Assembly (NCBI GenBank): GCA_963696505.1
Contig: CAVOKN010000019.1
Coordinates: forward strand, 1 to 64,000
DNA length: 64,000 nucleotides
From: CAVOKN01 sp963696505
Lineage (GTDB): Bacteria; Pseudomonadota; Gammaproteobacteria; Burkholderiales; Rhodocyclaceae
Direction: 5' to 3'
Of this stretch, positions 25,876 through 35,359 are shown in pieces. The position numbers and the translations under genes are program-made. Positions within the stretch are counted from its first letter, which is position 1. Every line of letters begins with the position of its first letter. A model generated the notes under the pieces. It did no database searches and was not told the DNA's origin. It saw only the letters and a list, made by a program, of their open reading frames with translations.

Positions 25876-28453
25876 ATGCCCGCCCCCTCCCCGGAACCCG
25901 CCGCCGAGCGCCATACCCCGATGATGGCCCAGTACCTGGGCTTCAAGGCGCAGCATCCGGGCTTGCTGCTGTTCTATCGCATGGGCGACTTCTACGAGCT
26001 GTTCTTCGACGATGCGGAGAAGGCGGCGCGGCTGCTGGACATCACGCTGACCAGCCGCGGCCAATCCGCTGGCCGTCCCATCCCCATGGCCGGCGTTCCC
26101 CATCACGCCCTGGAGCCGTACCTGGCCAAGCTGATCCGCCTCGGCGAATCGGTTGTCATATGCGACCAGATCGGCGATCCCGCCGCGTCCAAGGGCATCG
26201 TCGAGCGTGCCGTCACGCGCATCGTCACGCCGGGCACCATCACCGACTCCGCGCTGCTGGACGAACGCAGCGACAGCCTGCTGCTCGCCCTGGCGAGCGA
26301 CCGCCGGCGCCTTGGGCTTGCCTGGCTCAACCTGGCCAACGGCGACCTGCGACTGGCCGAGTACCCGGTCGGGGCCCTAGCCGCACAGTTGGAGCGGCTG
26401 CGGCCGGCGGAACTGCTGCTGCCCGAAACCCTGGACATCGAGCTGCCACCGCAGCGCCGCGCGGCACTCAAGCGCCTGCCCGACTGGCATTTCGACGCCG
26501 CCACCGGTCTGCGGCAACTGACTTCGCATTTCGGCACCCGCGATCTCGCCGGCTTCGGCGTCGAGGAGGCCGGTCTGGCGCTGGCCGCCGCCGCCGCCCT
26601 CTACGAATACGCCCGCAACACCCAGCAACAGGCGCTGGTCCATGTGACGGGCATGAAGCTGGAATCCGACGCCGAGTTCCTGCGGATCGATGCCGCCACG
26701 CGCCGCAACCTGGAAATATCCGAGACGCTGCGCGGGGAAGCGGCGCCGACGCTGCTGTCGCTGCTCGACACCTGCCGCACCGGCATGGGCTCGCGCTGGC
26801 TGCGCCATGCCCTGCACCATCCACTGATGGACCGCGCGCAATGTGCCGCACGCCATGCCGCCGTAGCGGCACTGGCCGGCGACGCGGGCAACGGCCCGTT
26901 CTCGCCCATCCAGTCGGCATTGCACGGCGTGGCCGATGTCGAACGCATCGCCGCGCGCATCGCGCTGGCGAGCGCGCGGCCGCGGGATCTTTCCAGCCTG
27001 CGCGACAGCCTCGCCCGCCTGCCGGGGCTGCGCGCGCTGCTGCCGGCCGACGAAGCGGGATTGCTCGCGAGCATGGCGCAGGATCTGGACAGCCCGCCCG
27101 AATGCGGCGAACTGCTCGCCGCCGCCATCGCCCCGGAACCGGCGACAATGCTGCGCGACGGCGGCGTGATCGCCCCCAGCTATGACAAGGAGCTGGACGA
27201 TCTGCGCGCGCTGCAGGACAACTGCGGCCAGTTCCTGATGGAGCTGGAAGCGCGGGAGCGCGCCCGCAGCGGCATCGCCAGCCTCAAGGTCGAATTCAAC
27301 AAGGTGCATGGGTTCTACATCGAGGTCACCCACGCCAACGCGCAGAGAGTGCCGGACGACTACCGCCGCCGCCAGACGCTCAAGAACGCCGAGCGCTACA
27401 TCACGCCGGAGCTGAAGGCCTTCGAGGACAAGGCCCTCTCCGCCCAGGAGCGGGCTCTGGCGCGGGAAAAAGCGCTCTACGACGATGTCCTGGCACGGCT
27501 GGCGGCGTGGATCCGGCCGCTGCAACGCATCGCCCGCGCGCTCGCCCTGCTCGACGGTCTGTGTGCCCTGGCCGATGCCAGCGTGCGCCACGACTACTGC
27601 CGGCCGACGTTCTGCGACGAGCCGCTGATCGAGATCGACGCCGGCCGCCATCCCGTGGTCGAACGCCAGGTGGACAGTTTCATCGCCAACGACGCGCGGC
27701 TTTCCGCCACGCGCCGCATGCTGCTCATCACCGGCCCCAACATGGGCGGCAAGTTCGACCTACATGCGCCAGGTGGCGCTGATCGTGCTGCTCGCCCATT
27801 GCGGCAGCTTCGTCCCGGCCCGCGCCTGCCGCATCGGGCCGGTGGATGCGATCTATACCCGCATCGGCGCTTCCGACGATCTCGCCTCGGGGCGCTCCAC
27901 CTTCATGGTCGAAATGACCGAGGCCGCCGCCATCCTGCACGGCGCCACCCCCAGCAGCCTGGTGCTGATGGACGAAGTCGGGCGCGGCACCTCCACCTTC
28001 GACGGCGTGGCCCTGGCCTACGCCATCGCGCGCCACCTGATCGAGCGCAGCCGCAGCTACACCCTGTTTTCCACCCACTACTTCGAACTCACCCGCCTGG
28101 CGCAGGACTATGCCGAATGCGCCAACGTCCATCTCGACGCGGTGGAGCACGGGCGCAGCATCGTGTTTCTGCACGCGCTTGAGGAAGGCCCGGCGAGCCA
28201 GAGCTATGGCGTCGAAGTCGCGGCGCTGGCGGGCGTGCCCGCTTCCGTCACCCGCGAGGCGCGCCGCCGCTTGCGGCAGATGGAAAACCGCGAGATCGGC
28301 CACGGTGCCCAGGCCGACCTCTTCGCCGCGCCCGAGTCCGCCGCACCGGCACCTCATCCTGCGGTGGAAGCCCTGGGCGACCTCGACCCCGATGCCCTGA
28401 GCCCGCGCGAGGCACTGGAAAAGCTCTACGAGTTGAAGCGGCTGCTGACGTGA
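25876..28453 (+). pseudogene. mutS: DNA mismatch repair ATPase MutS, broken by a 1-base insertion in Walker A
   Basis: All MutS domains are present. HTPMMAQYLGFK and FYRMGDFYELFFDDA carry the mismatch-contacting Phe region. Connector, core and clamp follow, then Walker A, Walker B in LVLMDEVGRGTSTFDG, and STHYFELT. At 27754-27755 the sequence reads AAGTTCGACC where AAGTCGACC would give GPNMGGKSTYMRQ. The extra T shifts the frame and the rest (MRQVALIVLLAHCG to the stop at 28453) is read in another frame. Without it the protein would be about 858 residues, normal for MutS. Either the organism is a mutator or the consensus has an indel; the second seems more likely given three similar cases here. 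An in-frame ATG at 25843 is also possible. Confidence 0.92.
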
Positions 28454-29415
28454 TGCGCGCGCTGCGCCGACTGGCGCTGACCGCGGCGCTGTCCGCGGCA
28501 TGGCTCGCCGCCGGCAGCGCCAATGCCGAGCGCTTCAGCTTCGCCGTGTTCGGCGACATTCCCTACACCGGCGCCGAGCGCGCCCTGATGCCCGACATGT
28601 TCGAGGCCATGGCGGTAAGGCCTCTGGCCTTCGCGGTGCACGTCGGCGACTTCAAGGCGGGCAACGAGCCTTGCAGCGACGCGCTCTACCGCGACCGGCG
28701 CTCCCTGTTCGACGCCGCTCCCTGGCCACTGACTTTCGTGCCCGGCGACAACGACTGGACCGACTGCCGCCGCCGCAGCAATGGCGCCTACGATCCGCTG
28801 GAGCGGCTGCAAGTGTTGCGTCGCATGTTCCACGCCGGCGGCCTGAGCCTGGGGCGCGAACGCATGGCGGTGGAGCGCCAGGGCGCCGGACCGACCCACG
28901 GCGCCTATCCCGAGAACATGCGCTGGCGCCGCGGCCGCATCCAGTTCCTGACGCTAAATGTCCCCGGCAGCCACAACAATTTCGGCGACGGACCAAAGCC
29001 CTCGGACGAGTTGCTGAAGCGCAGCCGTGCCAATGCCAAATGGATTGCCGCCGCCTTCGCGCAAGCGCGTGCCGAAGCCTCGACAGCGGTGGTGATGCTG
29101 ATGCAGGGAAATCCGGACTTCGAGGCCGCCGCAGCGGGGACGGCGCGGCCCGGCTACCGCGAACTCCTGTCGCAGCTTGTTGCGCAAACCCTGGTCTTTC
29201 CCGGGCAGGTGCTGCTGGTGCACGGCGACACGCACATCCACCGCATCGACCAGCCGCTGCGCAATCCCGCCAACGGCGCGAAGATCGCCAACTTCACGCG
29301 CGTGGAAGTATGGGGCTCACCCTTCATGGGCTGGACGGAAGTCAGCGTCGACGACGCGGCTCGGGAGCCGTTCCGCTTTGAGGCGCGACTCTATTCGCCG
29401 CAGTCCGGGAACTGA
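28453..29415 (+). CDS. Secreted calcineurin-like phosphoesterase family protein
   Basis: 320 residues. The ATG overlaps the mutS stop as TGATG, so it is translationally coupled. A signal peptide ends near AGSANAERF. Metal-site motifs follow in order: FAVFGDIPY, HVGDFKAG, VPGDNDWTDC, and LVHGDTHIHRID near the end, which is the metallophosphoesterase pattern of D, GD, GDN and GHTH-type loops. The substrate is unknown. The gene carries a copy of ACTGACTTTC at 28728-28737. Confidence 0.8.
   Translation: MRALRRLALTAALSAAWLAAGSANAERFSFAVFGDIPYTGAERALMPDMFEAMAVRPLAFAVHVGDFKAGNEPCSDALYRDRRSLFDAAPWPLTFVPGDNDWTDCRRRSNGAYDPLERLQVLRRMFHAGGLSLGRERMAVERQGAGPTHGAYPENMRWRRGRIQFLTLNVPGSHNNFGDGPKPSDELLKRSRANAKWIAAAFAQARAEASTAVVMLMQGNPDFEAAAAGTARPGYRELLSQLVAQTLVFPGQVLLVHGDTHIHRIDQPLRNPANGAKIANFTRVEVWGSPFMGWTEVSVDDAAREPFRFEARLYSPQSGN
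28728..28737 (+). repeat. ACTGACTTTC motif copy
   Basis: An exact copy inside the phosphoesterase gene, encoding the Leu-Thr-Phe of PLTFVPGDN. Confidence 0.7.
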
Positions 29416-29419
29416 CTTT
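29411..29419 (+). repeat. ACTGACTTT motif (9 of 10)
   Basis: A nine-base match at the phosphoesterase stop; the TGA stop codon is part of the motif. Confidence 0.55.
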
Positions 29420-29433
29420 GGCGCCGGTGGCGA

Positions 29434-29913
29434 TCAGTGGTGGTGCCCGTGGGCCCCATGCACATGACCGTGGGCGATCTCCTCCCGGGTGGCGGCGCGC
29501 ACGCCGGCAACCTCGCAGGCGAACACGATTGCGGTACCGGCCAGGGGATGGTTGCCGTCCACCACCACCTTGCCGTCGGCGATGCCGGTGATCGTGTACA
29601 GCATCTCATCCTCGCCGTCGTCGGTCATGCGCTCGAACTGCATGCCGACCTCGATGTTCTCGGGAAACAGGCTCAGCAGCTCGACCAGCACCAGGTCGGG
29701 ATCGTAGTCGCCGAAGGCATCCTCGGGCTGGAGCTTCACGTCCACCTTGTCGCCGATCGCCCTGCCGTCCAGCGCCTGCTCCACGCGCTCAAAGATGCCG
29801 TCATAACCCCCGTGCAGATAGACCAGGGGCTCGTCGCCCTCGTCAATCGGATTGCCGTCCGGGTCCGACACCCGGTAGCTCAGGGTCACGACGGTGTTCT
29901 TTGCGATCAGCAT
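29434..29913 (-). CDS. slyD: FKBP-type peptidyl-prolyl isomerase SlyD
   Basis: 159 residues. The FKBP domain begins MLIAKNTVVTLSYRVSD and contains the insert-in-flap region with PEDAFGDYDPDLV. The C-terminus is His-rich (HGHVHGAHGHHH), the metal-binding tail of SlyD that can bind nickel and link to hydrogenase maturation. GGAAGG precedes the ATG. The first 71 bases overlap the 3' end of bcp. Confidence 0.92.
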   Translation of the reverse strand: MLIAKNTVVTLSYRVSDPDGNPIDEGDEPLVYLHGGYDGIFERVEQALDGRAIGDKVDVKLQPEDAFGDYDPDLVLVELLSLFPENIEVGMQFERMTDDGEDEMLYTITGIADGKVVVDGNHPLAGTAIVFACEVAGVRAATREEIAHGHVHGAHGHHH

Positions 29914-30388
29914 GGGCTTCCTTCCGGTCGAGCTGTTTGATCAGATCGAGTACCTCCGCCGCGTGCCCGCGGGGGGTTACTCCGTACATGGCGTGGCGCA
30001 CGATGCCCTTCTTGTCGATGATGAAGGTGCTGCGCAGGATCGCCATCTTCTTCACGCCGTCCAGTTCCTTCGACTGCCACACCCCGTAGAGGCGGCACAC
30101 CTCGCACTCGGTGTCGGCCAGCAGCCGCACCGAAAGCCCGTGCTTGTCGCGGAACGCGGCATGGGTCAGGCAGTCGTCGCGGCTCACCCCGACGATCACG
30201 CTGTGATGGCGCGCGAACTCTTCCTCGTGGTCGCTGAACTCGGTGGCCTGGAGGGTGCAGCCCGGGGTGTCGTCCTTGGGGTAGAAGAACAGGACCACAT
30301 GCTTGCCGCGCAGGGAATGGAAGTCGAAGGACTCCATGTCCGCATCGGGCAGAATGAACGCTGGCGCTGGTTGTCCGGCTTGCAGCAT
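29843..30388 (-). CDS. bcp: Thioredoxin-dependent thiol peroxidase (Bcp/PrxQ)
   Basis: 181 residues of AhpC/TSA fold. VLFFYPKDDTPGCTLQATEF holds the peroxidatic Cys, and RLLADTECEVCRLYGV contains nearby cysteines that could resolve it. It reduces hydroperoxides using thioredoxin. It is about 25 residues longer than usual Bcp because the Arg/Glu-rich C-terminal tail runs 71 bases into slyD. Either the overlap is real or an indel has removed the normal stop. CAGGAG lies upstream of the ATG. Confidence 0.92.
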   Translation of the reverse strand: MLQAGQPAPAFILPDADMESFDFHSLRGKHVVLFFYPKDDTPGCTLQATEFSDHEEEFARHHSVIVGVSRDDCLTHAAFRDKHGLSVRLLADTECEVCRLYGVWQSKELDGVKKMAILRSTFIIDKKGIVRHAMYGVTPRGHAAEVLDLIKQLDRKEAHADRKEHRRDPELPGVGPGRQSD

Positions 30389-30585
30389 GTCCGCTCCTGG
30401 GGAATACGCGCGCCGATTCTATCCCGGCGCGGAGAGAAATTTCACCGCAGGGGGCGGCGTCGATCCGGCGCATGATCCGGCGTCGCCTGCGGCAAGTCAA
30501 TACGAAATCGGACGCGCCACGCAATTCGCGCCGGCACCGGCCATGCGAAGATTGCAGGACCGTGGCCGCTTCGAGGAGCGATCCC

Positions 30586-30952
30586 TTGCCGAGATTCGCC
30601 GCCAACCTGAGCCTGATGTTCAACGAAGTCCCCTTCCTGGAGCGCTTCGAGGCCGCCGCCGCGGCCGGCTTCGCGGGCGTGGGGTTCCTGTTTCCCTACG
30701 ATCACGACCCGCAGGAGATCGCCGCCCGCCTCGCCGTATGCGGCTTGACGAACGTGCTGTTCAACCTTCCGCCACGAGCCCGACACCGGCGAACTCAACT
30801 ATCCCTACCTGTTCCGGCTGCTGGACGATCTGGGCTATGACGAATGGGTCGGCTGCGAATACCGCCCGGCCGGGGGCACCCTCGAAGGACTCGGGTGGCT
30901 GAAGCGATGGAGGCGGATTGCCTCCCAACCGCAACGAGGAGACCGAACATGA
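30586..30952 (+). pseudogene. hyi: Hydroxypyruvate isomerase (hyi) remnant with internal deletion
   Basis: A TTG start preceded by GAGGAG opens PRFAANLSLMFNEVPFLERF, a clear Hyi N-terminus, which continues to about NVLFNLPP. The sequence then jumps, in another frame, to RHEPDTGELNYPYLF and GCEYRPAGGTLEGLGWLKRW, the Hyi C-terminus. About 140-150 codons of the TIM-barrel middle are missing, including catalytic and metal residues. The product cannot be active. The stop overlaps the ATG of the dehydrogenase gene, so the remnant still sits in the translational chain. Confidence 0.85.
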
Positions 30953-31944
30953 ACCCGACCATGCGCGCCATGCTGCTCGCCGAGCCGCGCCAGTTGCTGC
31001 GGCCCGCCGAACTGCCTGTCCCCCACCCCGCGGCGCGGCAGGCGCTGATCAAGGTCGAGGCCTGCGGCGTGTGCCGCACCGACCTGCATCTGGTGGATGG
31101 CGAACTGCCCGATCCCAGGATTCCCATCATCCCCGGCCACGAGATCGTCGGCCGTATCGCTGCCGTCGGCGCCGATGTGCGGGGACTGGCTATCGGCCAG
31201 CGCGTGGGCGTGCCCTGGCTCGGCAGCAGTTGCGGCCACTGCCGCCAATGCGCCGCCGGTCGCGAGAACCTGTGCGACGCGGCGCGCTTCACCGGCTACC
31301 AGATCCACGGCGGCTTCGCCGAATACACCGTGGCCGACGCCCGCTACTGCTTTCCCCTCGCCGAGCAACTCGACGCCGCCGAGGCCGCGCCGCTGCTGTG
31401 CGCCGGGCTGATCGGCTACCGTGCGTTGACGATGGCGGGCGACGCACCGCGCATCGGCCTCTACGGCTTCGGTGCCGCGGCCCACATCGTGTGTCAGGTG
31501 GCCGTGTGGCAGGGGCGCGAGGTCCATGCCCTGACCCGCCCCGGTGACACTGCGGCGCAGGAATTCGCGCGCCGACTGGGCGCCGCCTGGGCCGGCGATT
31601 CCGACCAGCCGCCGCCTGTCGCGCTCGATGCCGCCATCATCTTCGCGCCGGCGGGTGCCCTGGTGCCGACGGCGCTGCGGGCGCTGGACAAGGGCGGCAC
31701 CGTGGTCTGCGCCGGCATCCACATGAGCGACATCCCCTCCTTCCCCTACAACATCCTGTGGGGCGAGCGCAGCATCAAATCAGTGGCCAACCTCACCCGG
31801 CGCGACGGCGAGGAATTCCTGGCGCTCGCGCCGCGGGTGCCGGTGCGCACCGAAGTCCGTCGCTACGGCCTGGTGGACGCCAACGAAGCGTTGGACGACC
31901 TGCGCCACGGCCGCTTCCAGGGAGCGGCCGTGCTGGTGATGTAG
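30949..31944 (+). CDS. Zinc-dependent alcohol dehydrogenase
   Basis: 331 residues from ATG 30949, with a GAGGAG site upstream inside the hyi remnant. The GroES-like domain carries the catalytic zinc site (VEACGVCRTDLHLVDG; IIPGHEIVGRI) and the structural zinc cysteines in SSCGHCRQCAAGRENLC. The Rossmann half begins at IGLYGFGAAAHIV. It is close to the zinc-binding alcohol dehydrogenase (AdhA/AdhP-like) group. The natural substrate cannot be told from sequence. An ATG three codons later is an alternative start. Confidence 0.9.
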   Translation: MNPTMRAMLLAEPRQLLRPAELPVPHPAARQALIKVEACGVCRTDLHLVDGELPDPRIPIIPGHEIVGRIAAVGADVRGLAIGQRVGVPWLGSSCGHCRQCAAGRENLCDAARFTGYQIHGGFAEYTVADARYCFPLAEQLDAAEAAPLLCAGLIGYRALTMAGDAPRIGLYGFGAAAHIVCQVAVWQGREVHALTRPGDTAAQEFARRLGAAWAGDSDQPPPVALDAAIIFAPAGALVPTALRALDKGGTVVCAGIHMSDIPSFPYNILWGERSIKSVANLTRRDGEEFLALAPRVPVRTEVRRYGLVDANEALDDLRHGRFQGAAVLVM

Positions 31945-32004
31945 GGCGGGAAGGCGTGGGGCGGAAAAGGCCGTAGGGCGGCAGGGCTTGTTTTTTTCCA
32001 CAGG

Positions 32005-32020
32005 CTGTATAAAGTTACAG
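32005..32020 (+). promoter_or_regulatory. SOS (LexA) box
   Basis: CTGTATAAAGTTACAG fits the CTGT-N8-ACAG LexA operator of E. coli type, 20 bases before lexA. TATAAA within it can serve as the -10 element, so binding would block RNA polymerase. Confidence 0.9.
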
Positions 32021-32040
32021 CTAACGGAAAGGAGCCCCCC

Positions 32041-32655
32041 ATGCCCGAAGACACACCCAGCCTCACCCCGCGCCAGGCGGAGATCCTGCAACTGATCCGC
32101 GACAGCATCGAGGTCGAGGGCCGCCCGCCCACCCGCGCCGAGATCGCCCGCGCCTTCGGCTTCCGCTCCGCCAACGCCGCCGAGGACCATCTGCGCGCGC
32201 TGGAGCGCAAGGGCCTGATCGAGATCGACGCCGGCGCCGCCCGCGGCATCCGCCTGCTCGAATCCCTCGGGCTGCCCCTCATCGGGCGTGTGGCCGCCGG
32301 CCATCCCATCCTGGCCGAAGCCCACATCCAGGGCCGCTACCAGATCGATCCCCTGCTGTTCAAGCCGCGCGCCGACTACCTGCTCAAGGTGCGCGGCCTG
32401 AGCATGAAAGACGCCGGCATCCTCGACGGCGATCTGCTGGCGGTGCACAGAACGCAGGAAGCTCGCAGCGGCCAGATCGTCGTCGCCCGCCTGCACGACG
32501 AAGTCACCGTCAAGCGCTACCGCCGCCACGGCAACCTGGTGGAACTGCTGCCCGAAAACCCCGACTTCAAGCCCATCGAGGTGGACCTGAAAGACGGCAG
32601 CCTGACCATAGAAGGCATTGCGGTGGGGCTGGTGCGCAACGGGAAGGCGCTCTGA
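32041..32655 (+). CDS. lexA: SOS regulator LexA
   Basis: 204 residues. The winged helix (LTPRQAEILQLIRDSIE; PPTRAEIARAFGFRSANAAEDHL) precedes the self-cleavage domain, with the scissile A86-G87 in GRVAAGHPI, nucleophile S121 in RGLSMKDAGI and K158 in VTVKRY. GGAG precedes the ATG and an SOS box lies upstream, so it is autoregulated. In many betaproteobacteria lexA is followed by imuA-imuB-dnaE2; here a restriction-modification pair intervenes. Confidence 0.97.
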   Translation: MPEDTPSLTPRQAEILQLIRDSIEVEGRPPTRAEIARAFGFRSANAAEDHLRALERKGLIEIDAGAARGIRLLESLGLPLIGRVAAGHPILAEAHIQGRYQIDPLLFKPRADYLLKVRGLSMKDAGILDGDLLAVHRTQEARSGQIVVARLHDEVTVKRYRRHGNLVELLPENPDFKPIEVDLKDGSLTIEGIAVGLVRNGKAL

Positions 32656-32691
32656 GCCGCCCAGCCCAAAACTTCGACATAGAATGCCGCG

Positions 32692-34269
32692 ATGAACAAG
32701 CCGCTGCCCATCCTCAGCCTGTTGCCGAGGGCCACGCCCGGGGAAAGCCCGACGCTCTATGCCGATCGGCTGGGGCAGTGGTATGGGCAGACCATCAGCG
32801 AAAGCCATCGCAAGTTCCACGGTCACTACCTCACCCCTCCTTCCATCGCCGCCTTCATGGGGCAACTCGCCTGCCAGCGGGGCGCTGCGGCCCGCGATGT
32901 GGTACGGATTCTCGATCCCGCCGCCGGTTCGGGCACGCTGGCCGCAGCCGCCTGTCAAGCCCTGGGTGAGTCCTCCCGCAGGCCGTCCCGCATCGAACTC
33001 GTCGCCTACGAAATCGACCCGGGTCTGGAATCGGTCCTCGGTGCCTGCTTCGACCATCTGCGCCACTGCCTGGCCAACCGCGGAATCGAATTGCTCACCC
33101 GTGTCGAAATGCGGGACTTCATCCTGGCCAACAGCGGCGTCCTGGAGGGCGAATTGCTGCCGTCTGCCGAGTCGCCCTTCGATGCCGTCATCTGCAATCC
33201 GCCCTATTTCAAGATTCCCAAGGCAGACCCGCGAGCCCAGGCCTGCCGTGCGGTCGTGCATGGGCAGCCCAACATCTACGGCCTTTTCATGGCGGTTTCC
33301 GCGGCACTGCTGCAGGACAAGGGGAAGCTGGTTTTCATCACGCCACGATCCTTCGCATCCGGTCCCTACTTCCAGCGCCTGCGCGAGACCTTCTTCGATC
33401 TCGTCCGGCCGACGGACATGCACGTTTTCGCCAGCAGGACCGACGCCTTCGACGACGTGCTGCAGGAAACCGTCATAACCTGCGCGCTGAGGCAGGACGG
33501 CTGGGGAAAAGGAAGGAAGGCCTACGACGTCCGCATTTCATCCAGCACGGGCGCGGACGACATAGCCGCCAGTTCGAATCGCACCTTGCCGATTCGCGAA
33601 ATCCTGCGCGGCGACTGCCGGCATCGCGTGCTTTATCTTCCAGCCAACACGGAACAGGATCGGATCCGGACCCTGGTCAACGCTTGGCCTGGCTCGCTGC
33701 ATGCCTACGGCTGGGAAGTCAGCACCGGCCCCGTGGTGGCGTTTCGCGCCCGCCAGTTCCTCCTCGACGGCCCGGCGGCGGACACAATCCCCCTGCTGTG
33801 GCTGCAAAACGTCACCGCCATGACGACGTTCTGGCCGATCGGAACCCGCAAGTCTCAGTACCTGCGTACCTGCCGCGAATCGAAAAGCATCGTTCTGCCC
33901 AGCGCAAACTACGTCCTGCTGCGCCGCTTCAGTGCCAAGGAGGAAAGGCGCAGGCTGACCGCAGCCCCTTACATCGCCGCCACGATGCCCTGCGAGAAGA
34001 TCGGGTTCGAGAACCACCTCAACTACATCCACAAGCCGGGCGGCAGCCTTTCCTTGGAAGAAATCTTCGGTCTGGCCGCCCTGCTCAACAGCCGCCTGAT
34101 GGATACCTATTTCCGCATCGGTAACGGCAACACCCAGGTCAGCGCGACGGAACTGCGGGCCACCCCTCTGCCCGCCCTGAAGACGCTGCATCGCATCGGT
34201 CGGCAGGCGATGGCGAACCCGATCAACGCCGAAGCCATCGTTCTGGCGGAACTCCATCATGGGCACTGA
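32692..34269 (+). CDS. DNA adenine-N6 methyltransferase of a type II R-M system (M.PstI/BsuBI-like)
   Basis: 525 residues. SAM-binding motif X is near GHYLTPPSIAAFM, motif I is RILDPAAGSGTLAAAA, and catalytic motif IV is AVICNPPYF (NPPY, adenine-N6 class). The C-terminal half is the target-recognition region. It ends 11 bases inside the following BsuBI/PstI-type endonuclease gene, so it should protect the same site, probably CTGCAG if the pair keeps the family specificity. CTGCAG is present in this window, so protection would be needed. Confidence 0.9.
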   Translation: MNKPLPILSLLPRATPGESPTLYADRLGQWYGQTISESHRKFHGHYLTPPSIAAFMGQLACQRGAAARDVVRILDPAAGSGTLAAAACQALGESSRRPSRIELVAYEIDPGLESVLGACFDHLRHCLANRGIELLTRVEMRDFILANSGVLEGELLPSAESPFDAVICNPPYFKIPKADPRAQACRAVVHGQPNIYGLFMAVSAALLQDKGKLVFITPRSFASGPYFQRLRETFFDLVRPTDMHVFASRTDAFDDVLQETVITCALRQDGWGKGRKAYDVRISSSTGADDIAASSNRTLPIREILRGDCRHRVLYLPANTEQDRIRTLVNAWPGSLHAYGWEVSTGPVVAFRARQFLLDGPAADTIPLLWLQNVTAMTTFWPIGTRKSQYLRTCRESKSIVLPSANYVLLRRFSAKEERRRLTAAPYIAATMPCEKIGFENHLNYIHKPGGSLSLEEIFGLAALLNSRLMDTYFRIGNGNTQVSATELRATPLPALKTLHRIGRQAMANPINAEAIVLAELHHGH

Positions 34270-35353
34270 GAAGGCTTCCGCGTTTCCGGCGGTCCCTTCG
34301 CCTGACACCATCGCCGGCCGCCTGCCCCTGATTTTTCCCGAGGGCACGGAACACCGCGGCTACGTCATCCGCGACATGGCGGTGCGAACCGTGTTCGTCA
34401 TGCTCTATGCCGTTGCCATCGAAGGTGCGGAGCGTTGGGTGCGTCCCAGCCAGATCACGGACATGGGCGACAGCCAGGCCACCAGAACTTCCGCCGAGGA
34501 ACGCCAGGCGTGGATGAAGCTCACCCTTTCCTCGGCCAAGAAGCGGCCCGCCGACGCCTGGTATGCCGCCAACAGCCGCGAGCCGATACGCGACGAGACG
34601 ATCCGGCTCGGCTTCATTCCTGCCGGCGCCATCGCCGAGCGAAGCGGCTTGCCGACCACCTCCGCATTGCCCCGATACGCCCTTGAGCAGGAATTCGCCG
34701 CCCTGTTCAACGAGCAGTTGTCCGAAACGGAAGCGATGCGCCAGATCGATGCGTGGCAGAAGAAGCATCTGTCCAAGAGCGCACTGACCCGCATCGCCCT
34801 GCTGCGCCGGAATGCCACCCAAAGCCGAGAGAGCGTCCGGGTGAAGTTGCCGAACGGCGACGCCCGCACCCTTGCCCCGGGTCCGAGTTCGGTAATCGCG
34901 AAGGCGGTGATCGAAGAATTCGCCTCCCGTTTCCTCAAGCAGCCTGCGCTTCTCTGGCTTTCGGAATCGGGCAACAAGGTCGCTGCCCAGGACCACGCCC
35001 TGGCATCTTCCCTCGGCATTCGGATCGACCCGTCGAAGAATTTGCCGGACCTGATCCTCGCCGACCTCGGCCACGAGTCCGCCGACGTCCTGATCCTTTT
35101 CGTCGAAGTGGTCGCCACCGACGGCCCGGTCAATCGGCCGCGCCGGGAAGCAATGCGCCAGATCGCCGTCGAGGCGGGCTTCGCTGCCGACCAGGTGGCC
35201 TACCTTTCCGCCTTCGAAGACCGCTCCTCCCCCGCTTACAAAAAGCTCGCCAGCGAACTGGCATGGGGTTCCTTCGTCTGGTTCGCTGCGGAACCGCAGA
35301 ACCTCATCGTCCTCCACGAAGGCTCGGAGAAATCCATCTCCGAACTGCGCTGA
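34259..35353 (+). CDS. Type II restriction endonuclease, BsuBI/PstI family
   Basis: 364 residues; the ATG overlaps the methyltransferase end by 11 bases. The N-terminal winged-helix part (FIPAGAIAERSGLPTTS) precedes the nuclease domain. That domain has PALLWLSESGNKVAAQD and the PD-(D/E)xK-like core LPDLILADL...LILFVEVVATDGPV, which is the BsuBI/PstI signature. The family cuts CTGCAG. Length is slightly above PstI (about 326). It is followed six bases later by imuA. Confidence 0.9.
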   Translation: MGTEKASAFPAVPSPDTIAGRLPLIFPEGTEHRGYVIRDMAVRTVFVMLYAVAIEGAERWVRPSQITDMGDSQATRTSAEERQAWMKLTLSSAKKRPADAWYAANSREPIRDETIRLGFIPAGAIAERSGLPTTSALPRYALEQEFAALFNEQLSETEAMRQIDAWQKKHLSKSALTRIALLRRNATQSRESVRVKLPNGDARTLAPGPSSVIAKAVIEEFASRFLKQPALLWLSESGNKVAAQDHALASSLGIRIDPSKNLPDLILADLGHESADVLILFVEVVATDGPVNRPRREAMRQIAVEAGFAADQVAYLSAFEDRSSPAYKKLASELAWGSFVWFAAEPQNLIVLHEGSEKSISELR

Positions 35354-35359
35354 ACCACC

